A stretch of DNA of 53,799 nt from Limosilactobacillus sp. (GCA_030530845.1 JAUMUE010000008.1:1-53799), one strand, 5' to 3'. Positions 9,627 through 19,042 are shown, counted from the first letter of the stretch. Numbers and translations are program-made. Notes: generated from the sequence alone by a model not told the origin.

Positions 9627-9660
9627 TACATTCGGAATTTAACCACAAGGAGGCATTCCC

Positions 9661-10635
9661 ATGGAAATGTTTGACTATGATGATGTGCAACTCATCCCTA
9701 ACAAATGTGTGATTAAGAGCCGTAAAGAGGCTGACACCAGCGTAAAATTCGGCCCTCGTACATTTAAGATCCCGGTAGTGCCTGCCAATATGGAAAGTGT
9801 CATTGACGAGAACTTGGCCGTATGGTTGGCGCAAAACGGATACTACTATGTGATGCACCGTTTCCAACCTGAAGATCGTGCCGGATTCATCAAGCGGATG
9901 CACGAGAAAGACTTATTCGCTTCAATCTCCGTCGGCATCAAGGACTCCGAATACGACTTCATCGACCAGCTTAAGGCCGACAAGTTAGTGCCAGAATACA
10001 TCACGATCGACGTAGCGCACGGTCACTCCGACTACGTTATCAAGATGATCCAGCACATTAAGAAGCAACTGCCAGATTCATTCGTGACTGCTGGTAACGT
10101 TGCGACTCCAGAAGCTGTCCGTGATCTGGAAAATGCCGGTGCGGACGCTACTAAGGTCGGTGTTGGCCCCGGTAAGGCCTGCATCACCAAGCTCAAGACC
10201 GGTTTTGGTACTGGGGGTTGGCAATTAGCCGCCATCCGCCTCTGTGCCAAGGCTGCGCGCAAGCCAATCATCGCTGACGGTGGGATCCGCCACAACGGTG
10301 ATATCGCAAAATCCGTACGTTTCGGTGCATCCATGGTCATGATCGGTTCTCTGATGGCCGGTCACCTCGAATCGCCTGGCCACATGATCACTATTGACGG
10401 CAAGCAATTCAAGCAATACTGGGGTTCCGCCTCAGAAGTGCAAAAGGGTGCTTACAGAAATGTCGAAGGTAAGCAAATGCTCGTACCATTCCGCGGCTCC
10501 ATTAAGGATACCCTGATAGAAATGGAAGAAGACCTTCAATCATCAATTTCATACGCTGGTGGACGCGACCTCGAATCCATCCGCAGAGTCGATTACGTAA
10601 TTGTAAAGAACTCGATCTTAAACGGTGACTACTAA
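9661..10635 (+). CDS. guaC: GMP reductase
   Basis: Converts GMP to IMP and ammonia with NADPH, returning guanine nucleotides to the common pool. The 324-residue length and absence of a CBS insert match the Firmicutes GuaC2 group rather than IMP dehydrogenase (about 490 residues). The active-site loop with the catalytic Cys is [12 protein letters not shown], followed by [21 protein letters not shown] for phosphate binding. AGGAGG sits 6 bases before the ATG. Divergent from purA; together they steer IMP toward AMP when guanine nucleotides are in excess. Confidence 0.95.
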   Translation: MEMFDYDDVQLIPNKCVIKSRKEADTSVKFGPRTFKIPVVPANMESVIDENLAVWLAQNGYYYVMHRFQPEDRAGFIKRMHEKDLFASISVGIKDSEYDFIDQLKADKLVPEYITIDVAHGHSDYVIKMIQHIKKQLPDSFVTAGNVATPEAVRDLENAGADATKVGVGPGKACITKLKTGFGTGGWQLAAIRLCAKAARKPIIADGGIRHNGDIAKSVRFGASMVMIGSLMAGHLESPGHMITIDGKQFKQYWGSASEVQKGAYRNVEGKQMLVPFRGSIKDTLIEMEEDLQSSISYAGGRDLESIRRVDYVIVKNSILNGDY

Positions 10636-10639
10636 AAAA

Positions 10640-10676
10640 ACAGCTTACGAAGAGCAATTTTCGTAAGCTGTTTTTG
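10640..10676. terminator. Bidirectional terminator between guaC and relS
   Basis: ACAGCTTACGA / TCGTAAGCTGT stem with A-run before and T-run after, in the gap between the two convergent stop codons. Confidence 0.88.
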
Positions 10677-10679
10677 TGT

Positions 10680-11918
10680 TTAAACCCTTCGCAGAGAAAC
10701 CACGAAGGAAATCTTGTGACCGGAATACTTCACGGAGATCCGCCCATTGAAATTTTTCACCAGGCTCTGGGCCATCGACAGACCGATCCCGTATCCGGCT
10801 TTTTTCGTTAATGTCCGTGCTCGATCATTGCGGTAGAAGCGCTCGAAGAATCGGCTAGTATCGACCTTCTCACCATCCTTGTAGTCATTTGTGACGACCA
10901 GGTCGACGTTCTTCTTGTTTCTAGTGAGCGAAACCTCGACCGTCCCGCCAGGATCACAGTACTTATTGGCGTTATCGACCAGGATATTGATCAGCTCGTA
11001 GAAGTAATTTTCGTCGGCGCGAACCCGCAAATCTGGCTCAATCGACTGCTTAAATTCATGTCCATCAGTGCTGATGACGTTCTTAAAGCTTTCGGCAGAC
11101 CGTGAAACTAGCTGGCTGGCGTCGATGGTTTGGATATCGAGCTGGGGCTGTTCCTGCAGGCGCGCAAGTGAGACAAGGTAGTTGATCAATTCGGTCATCC
11201 GCTTCACCTGTTGCTTGGTGCTAGCGGTCAGTTCGTTGCCCCCATCCGTGATCTCCATCATTTCCGTATTCGCCGAAATGACAGCGAGTGGTGTCTTCAG
11301 TTCGTGACCGGCATTGGTGATGAATTCCTTTTGCCGTTCTTCACTCTGGATAATCGGCCGGATCGCACGCTGACTGAAGAGCAACAAAAGTATCGTGTAG
11401 ATCACCAGGCAGACGAAACCAAGGGCGACCCCGACGTAGATGATTTCCCATGCACGGGCCATCATCAGCGTTTCGTCGAGGAATACCACTGTGGTCTGGC
11501 TTGACGTCTTCTTGATCATGTATGCGTAGACGGTGTTGTTGTAGAGAACATAACCGCGTTTCGCACCCTTGCTAGCGACTTTTTTTGCAAGCTTGCGGAC
11601 GGTCTTTTGTGAAACCGCAAAGATGTGTCTGTTATCGACTTTGGTCCCGCCCTTCTTCAAGATCGTCGCCGAGAAGAAGCGGTACTGCATCATCGCATCC
11701 TTGTTGTAGTGCTGTTGTGGCAAAAAGCCAAGGTTATTTTTGTTTTGGTGTTGGGGAATCTGTCCCTCGTTTCGGCTCAGCGTTGTCAACACACCATTAA
11801 CTTCTTGGTGGGCACGGTAATAAGTGATGCCACTGATGCTTCCGACGATTGTGACGATCACCATCACCAGTGCCAACGTCGACATGATAACGAATTTTTT
11901 ACGGAAGTGTTGAATCAT
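10680..11918 (-). CDS. relS: Sensor histidine kinase, RelS-like
   Basis: 412-residue membrane kinase. TM1 is near residues 8-32, followed by an extracytoplasmic sensor of about 125 residues. TM2 is near 153-178 (YVGVALGFVCLVIYTILLLLF). The HisKA box is FITNAGHELKTPLAVISANTEM, with the phospho-accepting His. The ATPase domain shows LVDNANKYCDPGG (N box) and KKAGYGIGLSMAQSLV (G box). I place the start at 11918, where GGAGGTG lies 9 bases upstream; the frame extends to a TTG at 11924. It begins 7 bases after the response regulator stop. In Streptococcus mutans a relP-relR-relS operon has the same order, which is the basis for the name; the signal is unknown here. Confidence 0.85.
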   Translation of the reverse strand: MIQHFRKKFVIMSTLALVMVIVTIVGSISGITYYRAHQEVNGVLTTLSRNEGQIPQHQNKNNLGFLPQQHYNKDAMMQYRFFSATILKKGGTKVDNRHIFAVSQKTVRKLAKKVASKGAKRGYVLYNNTVYAYMIKKTSSQTTVVFLDETLMMARAWEIIYVGVALGFVCLVIYTILLLLFSQRAIRPIIQSEERQKEFITNAGHELKTPLAVISANTEMMEITDGGNELTASTKQQVKRMTELINYLVSLARLQEQPQLDIQTIDASQLVSRSAESFKNVISTDGHEFKQSIEPDLRVRADENYFYELINILVDNANKYCDPGGTVEVSLTRNKKNVDLVVTNDYKDGEKVDTSRFFERFYRNDRARTLTKKAGYGIGLSMAQSLVKNFNGRISVKYSGHKISFVVSLRRV

Positions 11919-11924
11919 CGGCAA

Positions 11925-12584
11925 CTACACCTCCAATACGTACGGACCACCCTTTTTACCCTGGATCTTGGTGGAGGATTGGATCGCGTCGAACTTATGG
12001 CGCAGGTAGCAGATACTGATCCAGACATCATCCGCCGCAGCATCCCCGTCCCACACGTGGCGCAAAAGGTACTGCTCGTCCATCTTCTTGCCGGCATTGC
12101 GGATCAGGTACTGCATGATCTTAGTTTCTTCCCGTGACAGGCTGATCGAATTATGGCTTTCCAGGACCTGGTCTTCGCTGTGGAGCTGGAGGTCATTGAA
12201 TTCCATCTGATCTTCTGCGTAGTCCCTACTCCGGCGCTCCAGTGAACGTAGCCGGGCCAGCAATTCCTTCAGTGAAAACGGCTTGGTCAGGTAATCGTCT
12301 GCCCCGGTGTCGAGCCCATTGACCCGGTCATCTTCTGCCGACATCGCCGTCAGCATAATCACATAGGTTTTATCACCATGCTCACGGATCTCGCTCAGGG
12401 CCTCAATCCCGCTCTTAATCGGCATCATGATATCCAAAATCATGACGTCATACGCGTTTTTCGCAGCCATCTCGACCACCTTTTGGCCATTATCGACCGC
12501 ATCGACTTCATAACCACTTGTCCTCATCGCCATTTGAATCACGTGAGACAAGTTCTTTTCGTCTTCAGCTAATAAGATTTTCAT
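11925..12584 (-). CDS. relR: Response regulator, OmpR/PhoB family, RelR-like
   Basis: 219-residue two-domain regulator. The receiver domain (1-115) has the acidic pair EDE at 7-9, the phospho-acceptor Asp in YDVMILDIMMPIKSG, Thr in IMLTAM and Lys in DDYLTKPFS. The C-terminal winged helix (about 125-218) ends in RHKFDAIQSSTKIQGKKGGPYVLEV, the hairpin wing. Its ATG overlaps the stop of the relP gene by four bases, so alarmone synthetase and regulator are translationally coupled. It should be phosphorylated by the adjacent kinase; targets cannot be read from the window, though autoregulation of the operon is common. Confidence 0.9.
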   Translation of the reverse strand: MKILLAEDEKNLSHVIQMAMRTSGYEVDAVDNGQKVVEMAAKNAYDVMILDIMMPIKSGIEALSEIREHGDKTYVIMLTAMSAEDDRVNGLDTGADDYLTKPFSLKELLARLRSLERRSRDYAEDQMEFNDLQLHSEDQVLESHNSISLSREETKIMQYLIRNAGKKMDEQYLLRHVWDGDAAADDVWISICYLRHKFDAIQSSTKIQGKKGGPYVLEV

Positions 12585-13201
12585 GACACACGGTCCCCTT
12601 CCTGTACGAGCTGTCGAATCGTCTGCATCTGCACGTCACAGGATGCAAGCTGGTCAGCACACCGTTTCAATTCCTTACCGATAAGCGCGGGGTCCTTTAC
12701 ATCATGCTTGTATTTAATCTCATGTTCCAAACTCGCCCAGGAGTCCATCGCAATCGTCCGGAGTTGCACCTCGACGAAGAAGTGCCCCGGCGTCTGTCCA
12801 TCGATGTCCACATACGGGGTGGTGACGTCGAGGATCAGGTGGTAGCTCCGATATCCATTGGGCTTAGCGTTGGTAATGTAGTCCTTTTCTTTTACGATCG
12901 TGCACCAGTCCGCCTGATTGAGTTGGTCCAAGCAGCGGTTGATGTCGCTGATGAAATTGCAGACAATCCGTAAGCCAATCGAATCCCGACACTTACGTAA
13001 TGCGGATTGTGCTGTCACCGGGTAATTCTTACGCCGGCATTTTTCTACCATACTGTCACTTGCTTTGACACGGCCAATTAAGTGCTCGTAAAGCTTTGGC
13101 TGCTTCATTTCTACTTGTCGTTGATTGAGTTCTTCAATACGCCTTTTCAAATCCTGGAGAATCGCATTTAAGCTTCCCTCATAAGGTCCATAAATTGACA
13201 T
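12581..13201 (-). CDS. relP: Small alarmone synthetase, RelP-like GTP pyrophosphokinase
   Basis: A 206-residue RelA/SpoT-synthetase-only protein that would transfer pyrophosphate from ATP to GDP or GTP, making (p)ppGpp. Motifs: ALRKCRDSIGLRIVC (substrate-binding helix), KPNGYRSYHLILDV (the family's G-loop YxSxH) and FVEVQLRTIAMDSWASLEHEIKYK (catalytic Glu region). There is no hydrolase domain, TGS or ACT, so it is a small alarmone synthetase. Start taken at 13201 (MSIYGPYEG) with AGGAG upstream. The linkage to a two-component system, with four-base overlap to relR, matches the RelP rather than the RelQ type. Synthesis of alarmone would thus be tied to a membrane-sensed stress. Confidence 0.9.
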   Translation of the reverse strand: MSIYGPYEGSLNAILQDLKRRIEELNQRQVEMKQPKLYEHLIGRVKASDSMVEKCRRKNYPVTAQSALRKCRDSIGLRIVCNFISDINRCLDQLNQADWCTIVKEKDYITNAKPNGYRSYHLILDVTTPYVDIDGQTPGHFFVEVQLRTIAMDSWASLEHEIKYKHDVKDPALIGKELKRCADQLASCDVQMQTIRQLVQEGDRVS

Positions 13202-13288
13202 AATGATCACTGCTCCTATCTTGGCTAAATATCTTAGCAGTGAATTGTGTCTAACTTTTGATGGAATTTTGTAGAATTGGTTAAGATT

Positions 13289-15031
13289 CTAAAGTGGAAT
13301 GACCATGATCGAGTCGAGTAGCTGCTTGGCGTATGAATTATGGTAAGTCAGCGCCCGGTTGAGTTCGACCAGGTTATCGGTGACGATGCCGTCGACGTGC
13401 TTGTCTACCAGCTGGTTCATCACACCCGGCTTTTCGACTGTCCACGCAAAGACGTCCTTGCCCTGCATGTGTGACCGGGTGATAAAGTCGTCCGTCAGAG
13501 TCGAGTATTCCATCGTGTAGCCACTAGCTGCGTGGTTGGGGTAGGCGAAATTGTACGGTTGGATATACATGACATTCAGGCGGGGATCCAATTTACGCAG
13601 GCGTTGCACCACACCATAGTCGAGTGTGTGAATCCGATCGTGGCGGGCAATCAAGGTCTGCGCGTAATGGCGGTCGAAGCGTTGCAACATGTCGGCCGAG
13701 TCGGTTGGGGTCGTCTTGATCTCAACAATCAGCTTTTGGTGCAATCTGTCGGCGACTTTCAGGTAGTCATCGAAACTAGCGATCTTGGCGGAATGACCGT
13801 TTTCGTGAGCGGTCAAGGCGGTCAGTTGTGCCAAGGTCAGCTGGCCGGGACGCTTGTCGACGCCGGTGAGCTTCTTGAGGTTTTCGTCGTGCATCACCAC
13901 GAATTGATGGTCCTTGGTCTCATGGAGGTCAATTTCGACGTAATCCGGGTGCAGGCGGTGAGTCTTCTCGAGTGCGGCGATCGTGTTTTGAACGCCGTTT
14001 TTATCCGCGACACCCCGGTGAGAGACGGTGACGGTGTGAACGTTGCGGTTAGCCACCGTCTGCATCCCCGTCCCCGCTACCGACACGACCACCAGCGCCA
14101 ACACAGCCAGCACCGTCGCCCATTTACCGCAACGACGCATCCGCTCAACTTCCGGCATGAAAAAGTACGACATGATGATCCTGCTGTAGAAGAAGAGGTT
14201 GAGGATCGTTGAGAGCACAAAGATGTAGAGGAGCTCGCTTCCGACATGCAGGAGAACTTGGTCAAAGAAATAGAAACCTAACGCGTGTGATGGCATCCCC
14301 GCATCGGCCAGACATTGGATCCCAACCACAACCGCATCAAACACTACTGCGGTAAGTGACGCAAAAATCAGTGTGATGATCAGATTGGTCATTTCACCAG
14401 AACCAAACTTGGTTAGTGCCCAACTCCTCTTGATCGAATCCTTTAACGACTCTGACCCAAAACTGTCCAGGGCGAACAAGAAGCGGAAGCCGAAGTACGC
14501 CATCAGCAGGTAGGCTACCACCGTGATGACGAGGATCCAGGGCTTGCGGGGCAGGAAATCGGCCATGAATTGCGGCAGCTGGATCTCATTGAAGAGTGGC
14601 GTACGGAAGAGGAGCGTATTGAACGGCAGCACCAGCATCCAGTACATCATCACCAGCAGCATTTTTCCGACCGTGATCTGCTTGAAGTTGTGCCAGACCG
14701 AAACGAAAGAGAATTTGGTCATCAGCCACATGCTCAACATGCCGTCCATGATCAGGACCATCAAATAGTACATGAAGAACATCCCCGCCACGATCTCCGC
14801 CAATAGCGCCAGGCAGAGCAGCGGGTGGGTCGTGATGATGATTCCGGTATTGCGCAGTGAGACGAACGGAATCTCCATCCCCTGCAGGATCCAGGTGTTG
14901 ACGAAGAAAAAGATCGGCAAGATGACAAAGCGCAGGACCAGGTCCACCGCCACCATAAAGGGCACGAACATGATCCCCTTCTCGCCAAAATCACTCACTC
15001 GATACATCAGTTGTTTGCACGCGTCTTTCAT
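13289..15031 (-). CDS. Membrane-anchored glycerophosphodiester phosphodiesterase
   Basis: 580 residues. The N-terminal 330 are a multi-pass membrane domain (about seven to eight segments) of the glycerophosphoryl-diester phosphodiesterase membrane-domain type. The C-terminal 240 form a GDPD TIM barrel with VSHRGVADKNGVQNTIAAL (catalytic His-Arg and Asn-Thr), YVEIDLHETKDHQFVVMHDENL (metal-binding Glu/Asp and second catalytic His) and VEIKT. It would hydrolyse glycerophosphodiesters or lipoteichoic acid backbone to glycerol-3-phosphate plus an alcohol, with the catalytic domain probably outside the membrane. Related LAB proteins are called GlpQ/YqiK-like; the exact substrate is not readable. 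Upstream of relP on the same strand with a 87-base gap. Confidence 0.88.
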   Translation of the reverse strand: MKDACKQLMYRVSDFGEKGIMFVPFMVAVDLVLRFVILPIFFFVNTWILQGMEIPFVSLRNTGIIITTHPLLCLALLAEIVAGMFFMYYLMVLIMDGMLSMWLMTKFSFVSVWHNFKQITVGKMLLVMMYWMLVLPFNTLLFRTPLFNEIQLPQFMADFLPRKPWILVITVVAYLLMAYFGFRFLFALDSFGSESLKDSIKRSWALTKFGSGEMTNLIITLIFASLTAVVFDAVVVGIQCLADAGMPSHALGFYFFDQVLLHVGSELLYIFVLSTILNLFFYSRIIMSYFFMPEVERMRRCGKWATVLAVLALVVVSVAGTGMQTVANRNVHTVTVSHRGVADKNGVQNTIAALEKTHRLHPDYVEIDLHETKDHQFVVMHDENLKKLTGVDKRPGQLTLAQLTALTAHENGHSAKIASFDDYLKVADRLHQKLIVEIKTTPTDSADMLQRFDRHYAQTLIARHDRIHTLDYGVVQRLRKLDPRLNVMYIQPYNFAYPNHAASGYTMEYSTLTDDFITRSHMQGKDVFAWTVEKPGVMNQLVDKHVDGIVTDNLVELNRALTYHNSYAKQLLDSIMVIPL

Positions 15032-15074
15032 TACTCTACTCCCAGTTTTTTCTAAATTTTATCACAACAAAAAA

Positions 15075-15096
15075 GGACGGCAGTGGTTCGCCATCC
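15075..15096 (-). terminator. Terminator downstream of the aldo-keto reductase
   Basis: GGATGGC / GCCGTCC stem (minus strand) followed by TTTTTTG. Confidence 0.75.
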
Positions 15097-15103
15097 TATT
15101 AGT

Positions 15104-15970
15104 CTAGAAGTCTACTTCGTCTGGGTCAGCACATTGTCCACCGAGGTTTGGCAGACGGTCGATTGTGGCCATGTCATCATCAGAGATAATAAAGTCAAAC
15201 AATTCGGTATTCTTGACCATCCGTTCCTTGTGAGTGGACTTTGGCAGTGGTAGTACACCGTGTTGGATTGCCCAACGCAAGCTGATTTGTGCAGGCGTCT
15301 TGCCGTACTTGTCAGCCAATTGGATCATCGTGGTGTTGTCCATTACGTGAGCGCCTTGGCCACCAAGAGGACCCCAACCTTCCACCACGATATTGTGGGC
15401 TTGCAGGTACTTGATTTCTTCCAAGTGCGTCCAGCCAGGGTGAACTTCGATTTGGTCAACTGCTGGTTCGATTTCTGCCGTCTTCATCAATTCTGCGATG
15501 TGGTGTGGCATGAAATTACTGAGACCAAGTGCACGGATCTTACCTTCGTGGTAGGCCTCTTCCATTGCACGCCATGATTCTGCGTTTAATTCAGCGGCTT
15601 GGTCGCCGAATTGCTTCTTGTTGGCAGGCCAGTGGATTAAATAAAGGTCCAGGTAGTCTGTTTGAAGGCGTTGCAAGGTTTCGTCGAGCGCTTCTTTTGC
15701 CTTCTTGTATCCACGGTGGTCATTCCAGAGCTTGCTGGTAAGGAAGAGACGGTGACGGTTGATACCAGATTGCTTGATCCCTGCGCCAACCCCTTCTTCG
15801 TTTCCGTAAACCGCAGCCGTGTCGATGTGGCGGTAACCTACTTCGATCGCATCAGCAACAGCTTGTTGAGCAACCTCATTTGGTGTCCGGAATGTTCCGT
15901 AACCGACACATGGGATTTGCACCCCGTTATTCATGCGGTACATTGAGTTGATATTAATTAAATCTGCCAT
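15104..15970 (-). CDS. Aldo/keto reductase (2,5-diketogluconate reductase-like)
   Basis: 288-residue NADPH-dependent carbonyl reductase. Family marks: GYRHIDTAAVYGNEEGVGAGI (catalytic Asp and Tyr), FLTSKLWNDHRGY (catalytic Lys), DLYLIHWP (His), LGLSNFM, and the NADPH-binding end LPKSTHKERMVKN. The TIM-barrel length is normal. Substrate cannot be assigned; relatives reduce methylglyoxal, diacetyl, xylose or keto-gluconates. It is monocistronic, with a terminator on each side. Confidence 0.92.
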   Translation of the reverse strand: MADLININSMYRMNNGVQIPCVGYGTFRTPNEVAQQAVADAIEVGYRHIDTAAVYGNEEGVGAGIKQSGINRHRLFLTSKLWNDHRGYKKAKEALDETLQRLQTDYLDLYLIHWPANKKQFGDQAAELNAESWRAMEEAYHEGKIRALGLSNFMPHHIAELMKTAEIEPAVDQIEVHPGWTHLEEIKYLQAHNIVVEGWGPLGGQGAHVMDNTTMIQLADKYGKTPAQISLRWAIQHGVLPLPKSTHKERMVKNTELFDFIISDDDMATIDRLPNLGGQCADPDEVDF

Positions 15971-16033
15971 CTAAATCACCTTTCTTAGCATCATACAAAA
16001 TCTATTTTATCGCAAAATCCGTGATATCAAAGC

Positions 16034-16061
16034 AAAAACCGGCGAGGAAAAACCTCGTCGG
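16034..16061 (-). terminator. Terminator downstream of pgmB
   Basis: CCGACGAGG / CCTCGCCGG stem with a TTTTTGC run on the minus strand, closing the maltose operon. Confidence 0.75.
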
Positions 16062-16108
16062 CTTCAAAACAAATAGCCTGTTATGGATAGTTGTGTGTGA
16101 TTGATAGG

Positions 16109-16771
16109 TTAAGCCATTTGTTCCTTGATTGCTGCCAATGAAACTTCACTGGTTTCGTTAAACTTAACATCGGCATCTTGCAGGGTAGATCCGAAGCCAA
16201 TAGAAGTTTCACCGGCACGGTTGATTGATTCGATACCTGCTTGGGCATCTTCTAAACCGGCCACTTGGTTAGCTGGCAGACCCATCAACTTAGCAGCTTC
16301 ACTGTAGATTTCTGGGTCTGGCTTACCATGTGTCAACTTCGCAGGGTCAACAATCCCTTCGAAGTAGTCAGTCAATTGGAGGTACTTGAGAACCTTTGGA
16401 GCATTCTTGGATGCGGATGCGAGAACGATGTGGTAACCATTGTCCTTTAATTCATCCAAAAGTTCCTTCATACCAGGAAGAATGTCAGCTGGAGTAAGAG
16501 TTTCAACTAACTTGATGTAGTTATCGTTCTTTTCGGTTGCCAAAGCTTCCTTTTCTTCTTGACTGTAGTCGTTTTCGTGACCGCCAGCCTTCAAGATCAA
16601 TTCTAATGAGTCCATTCGACTAACACCCTTCAAGGCATCAGCGAGTTCTGGAGTCCAAGTAGTACCGACCTTGTCAGCTAATTGGTGCCATGCCATACCG
16701 TGAAAACGTGCAGTGTCAGCGATAACACCATCAAGGTCAAAGGCGAATCCCTTTAAATCTTCAAACTTCAT
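16109..16771 (-). CDS. pgmB: Beta-phosphoglucomutase
   Basis: Interconverts beta-glucose-1-phosphate and glucose-6-phosphate through an aspartyl-phosphate. HAD-superfamily marks in the 220-residue protein: FAFDLDGVIADTARFHGMAWHQLA (nucleophile Asp and acid/base Asp), VLASASKNAPKVL (motif 2), KPDPEIY (motif 3 Lys) and GLEDAQAGIESINRAG (motif 4 acidic pair). It completes the pathway from maltose phosphorylase, whose beta-G1P product it consumes. Starts 18 bases after the malP stop, third gene of the operon. Confidence 0.96.
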   Translation of the reverse strand: MKFEDLKGFAFDLDGVIADTARFHGMAWHQLADKVGTTWTPELADALKGVSRMDSLELILKAGGHENDYSQEEKEALATEKNDNYIKLVETLTPADILPGMKELLDELKDNGYHIVLASASKNAPKVLKYLQLTDYFEGIVDPAKLTHGKPDPEIYSEAAKLMGLPANQVAGLEDAQAGIESINRAGETSIGFGSTLQDADVKFNETSEVSLAAIKEQMA

Positions 16772-16789
16772 TCTCTTCGCGCTCCTGTT

Positions 16790-19042
16790 TTACTTTAATT
16801 CAAGTTGCTTGCCATCAAGGTCGATGGTGATTGGGTCACCTGATACAAGAGTGATGTCAGTACCATTCTTATCAACCTTAACTTCTAAGATCCGACCACG
16901 GAATGTTTGACGGAACTTGTATGAATCCCACTTCTTAGGAAGGAATGGTGCATAGTGCAATTGGTCGTTGCGGACACGCATACCTGCGAAACCTTGAACG
17001 ATATCGAGCCATGAACCAGTCATTGAAGTGATGTGCAGACCGTCAGCAGTATCGTTGTTGTAGTTATCAAGGTCAAGACGTGCAGAACGTTCGTACATTT
17101 CTACGGCCTTGTCTTCGTAACCAATGTCGGAAGCGATGATTGAGTAAACTGAAGCGGAAAGGCTTGATTCGTGAACAGTGAATTGTTCGTAGAAGTCGAA
17201 GTTGTTCTTCTTTTCTTCGTAAGTAAAGTCATCAATGAAGTCCCAAAGACCTTGGATAACGTCCCCTTGCTTAACGTATGGTGAACGTAAGATCTTATCC
17301 CATGACCACTTTTGGTTCAGTGGAAGTTGGTCGCTTGGAATTTCGGAAACTGGAGTAAGGTCCTTGTCCAAGAAGCCATCGTTTTCTGGGAAGATGTCCT
17401 TTTGCTTGTCGTATGGAAGGTACATGTTGTCTGCGATACCCTTCCAACGGCGCTTTTCGTCTTCAGATACATTCAAGTCCTTAGCAACATCAGCGTCGAC
17501 TTCTTCGAGGATTTCAAGAGTGTACTTGAGAGTCCATTGGCAAAGAAGGTTAGTGTACCAGTCGTTGTTTACGTTGTTGTCGTATTCGTCTGGACCAGTT
17601 ACGCCGTGAAGCATGTACTTGTTTTGACGTTGTGAGTAGTGTACCCGGTCAGCCCAGAACCGTGAAATTTCGGTAAGGACCTTGGCACCTTCGTGAAGTA
17701 CGTAAGACTTGTCGCCAGTGTACTTAGTGTAAAGGTAGATAGCGTATGCAATATCCCCGTTACGGTGAATTTCTTCGAAGGTGATTTCCCATTCGTTGTG
17801 ACATTCGATACCGTTGAAAGTAACCATTGGGAAGAGTGCACCATCAAGGCCTTGTTCTTGGGCGTTGATGTAGGCACCGTCAAGTTGGTTGTAACGGTAC
17901 ATCAGTAAGTTACGAGAAATTTCTTGGTTGGCAACACCAAGGTAAACTGGGATACAGTATGCTTCAGTGTCCCAGTAAGTAGCACCACCGTACTTTTCAC
18001 CAGTGAATCCCTTTGGTGAAATGTTGAGGCGGTAGTCTTCACCGTAGTAAGTGGAGAATAGTTGGAACAGGTTGAAACGAATACCTTGTTGTGCACCTTC
18101 GTCACCGTTGATTTCAACATCTGACTTAACCCAACGATCTGCCCATTCCTTAACGTGTGGGTCGAGCAAGTCGTCAAAGCTTTGGCCGTCAAATTGGTCG
18201 CTTAATTCGTTCAAGCGGCTTTCGATCTTTTCTTGAGTATCGAAGTCACGTGAAGTTACGACAACAGTACGCTTTTCGAAGTTGATTTCAGCACCAGCAG
18301 CGATAGTACCTGCGAAGTTGTTGAAGGCTTCCTTTTCAGAAGTACCGTCACCAGTGTGTTCAAGGTCAGTCTTAGTAGTAGTTTGCATACCAACGATGAA
18401 TTGTGGAGTGCCGAAGTCGTTTTCCTTAGTCATGGAAGTAAGTTCTGCGTGTTCGCCGTCAGCCTTCTTACCCAAGACATTCCAGAATTGTTCGTCGTAG
18501 TTAGCGTCTTCGTTGTAAACATCGGCGTCAATTGCGCTGGTGATTTCTACCTTAGCGTCTGAGCTACCGAGGTTCTTAACGTGAAGGCGTTGGCCAACTA
18601 ATTCCTTTTGTACTGCTGAAACGAAGCGTTCGAATACGAATGATAATTCTGCGCCACCGAGTTCAACAGTGAATTCACGAGTCAAGATACCGCGCTTCAT
18701 GTCGAGGTCGAGCTTGAAGTCCTTAGGTGTTTGCTTAGCGAGGTCGAGTTGTTCGCCGTTTACCTTGATAACCATCTTCATGAAGTTGACAGCGTTGATC
18801 ATCTTACCGAAGTACTTAGGGTAACCGTTCTTCCACCAACCAACACGAGTCTTGTCAGGGAACCAAACACCACCGATGTATACACCTTGCATGTGGTCGC
18901 CGGTGTAACCTTCTTCAAAGAATCCACGCATACCAAGGTGTTCGTTAGCCAAACTGGTCATTGATTCTTGGATACGCTTGTCTTCTGGGGACCACTTTTT
19001 AGTGACAACATTCCATGGAGCAATTTCAAATGTTTGTTTCAT
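16790..19042 (-). CDS. malP: Maltose phosphorylase, GH65
   Basis: Inverting phosphorolysis of maltose to beta-glucose-1-phosphate and glucose in the cytoplasm, saving one ATP per maltose. 750 residues, the typical GH65 length: N-terminal beta-sandwich, helical linker, (alpha/alpha)6 catalytic barrel and C-terminal sheet. The catalytic acid Glu is in HGVTGPDEYDNNVNNDWYTN; GATYWDTEAYCIPVYL and VKQGDVIQGLW line the active site. The neighbours, an SLC45-like maltose permease upstream and beta-phosphoglucomutase downstream, fix the substrate as maltose rather than trehalose or kojibiose with good confidence. Sense-strand codon use is strongly biased (few rare codons), suggesting high expression. 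Confidence 0.95.
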   Translation of the reverse strand: MKQTFEIAPWNVVTKKWSPEDKRIQESMTSLANEHLGMRGFFEEGYTGDHMQGVYIGGVWFPDKTRVGWWKNGYPKYFGKMINAVNFMKMVIKVNGEQLDLAKQTPKDFKLDLDMKRGILTREFTVELGGAELSFVFERFVSAVQKELVGQRLHVKNLGSSDAKVEITSAIDADVYNEDANYDEQFWNVLGKKADGEHAELTSMTKENDFGTPQFIVGMQTTTKTDLEHTGDGTSEKEAFNNFAGTIAAGAEINFEKRTVVVTSRDFDTQEKIESRLNELSDQFDGQSFDDLLDPHVKEWADRWVKSDVEINGDEGAQQGIRFNLFQLFSTYYGEDYRLNISPKGFTGEKYGGATYWDTEAYCIPVYLGVANQEISRNLLMYRYNQLDGAYINAQEQGLDGALFPMVTFNGIECHNEWEITFEEIHRNGDIAYAIYLYTKYTGDKSYVLHEGAKVLTEISRFWADRVHYSQRQNKYMLHGVTGPDEYDNNVNNDWYTNLLCQWTLKYTLEILEEVDADVAKDLNVSEDEKRRWKGIADNMYLPYDKQKDIFPENDGFLDKDLTPVSEIPSDQLPLNQKWSWDKILRSPYVKQGDVIQGLWDFIDDFTYEEKKNNFDFYEQFTVHESSLSASVYSIIASDIGYEDKAVEMYERSARLDLDNYNNDTADGLHITSMTGSWLDIVQGFAGMRVRNDQLHYAPFLPKKWDSYKFRQTFRGRILEVKVDKNGTDITLVSGDPITIDLDGKQLELK

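Larger units (their letters stand above)
9487..9641. promoter_or_regulatory. PurBox-like repeats in the purA-guaC intergenic region
   Basis: Four sites resemble the Firmicutes PurR box AWWWCCGAACWWT: TTTTACGAATATT (minus, 9487-9499), TTTACGAACATT (9527-9538), AATCGAACTATT (9551-9562) and AAATTCCGAATGT (minus, 9629-9641). PurR in Lactobacillales responds to PRPP. No purR gene is in the window, so assignment is by motif only. Confidence 0.5.

Noticed and set aside
13532-14212. A 226-codon open frame on the plus strand.
   Set aside because: Shadow of the glycerophosphodiesterase gene; composition follows the opposite strand's codon pattern.
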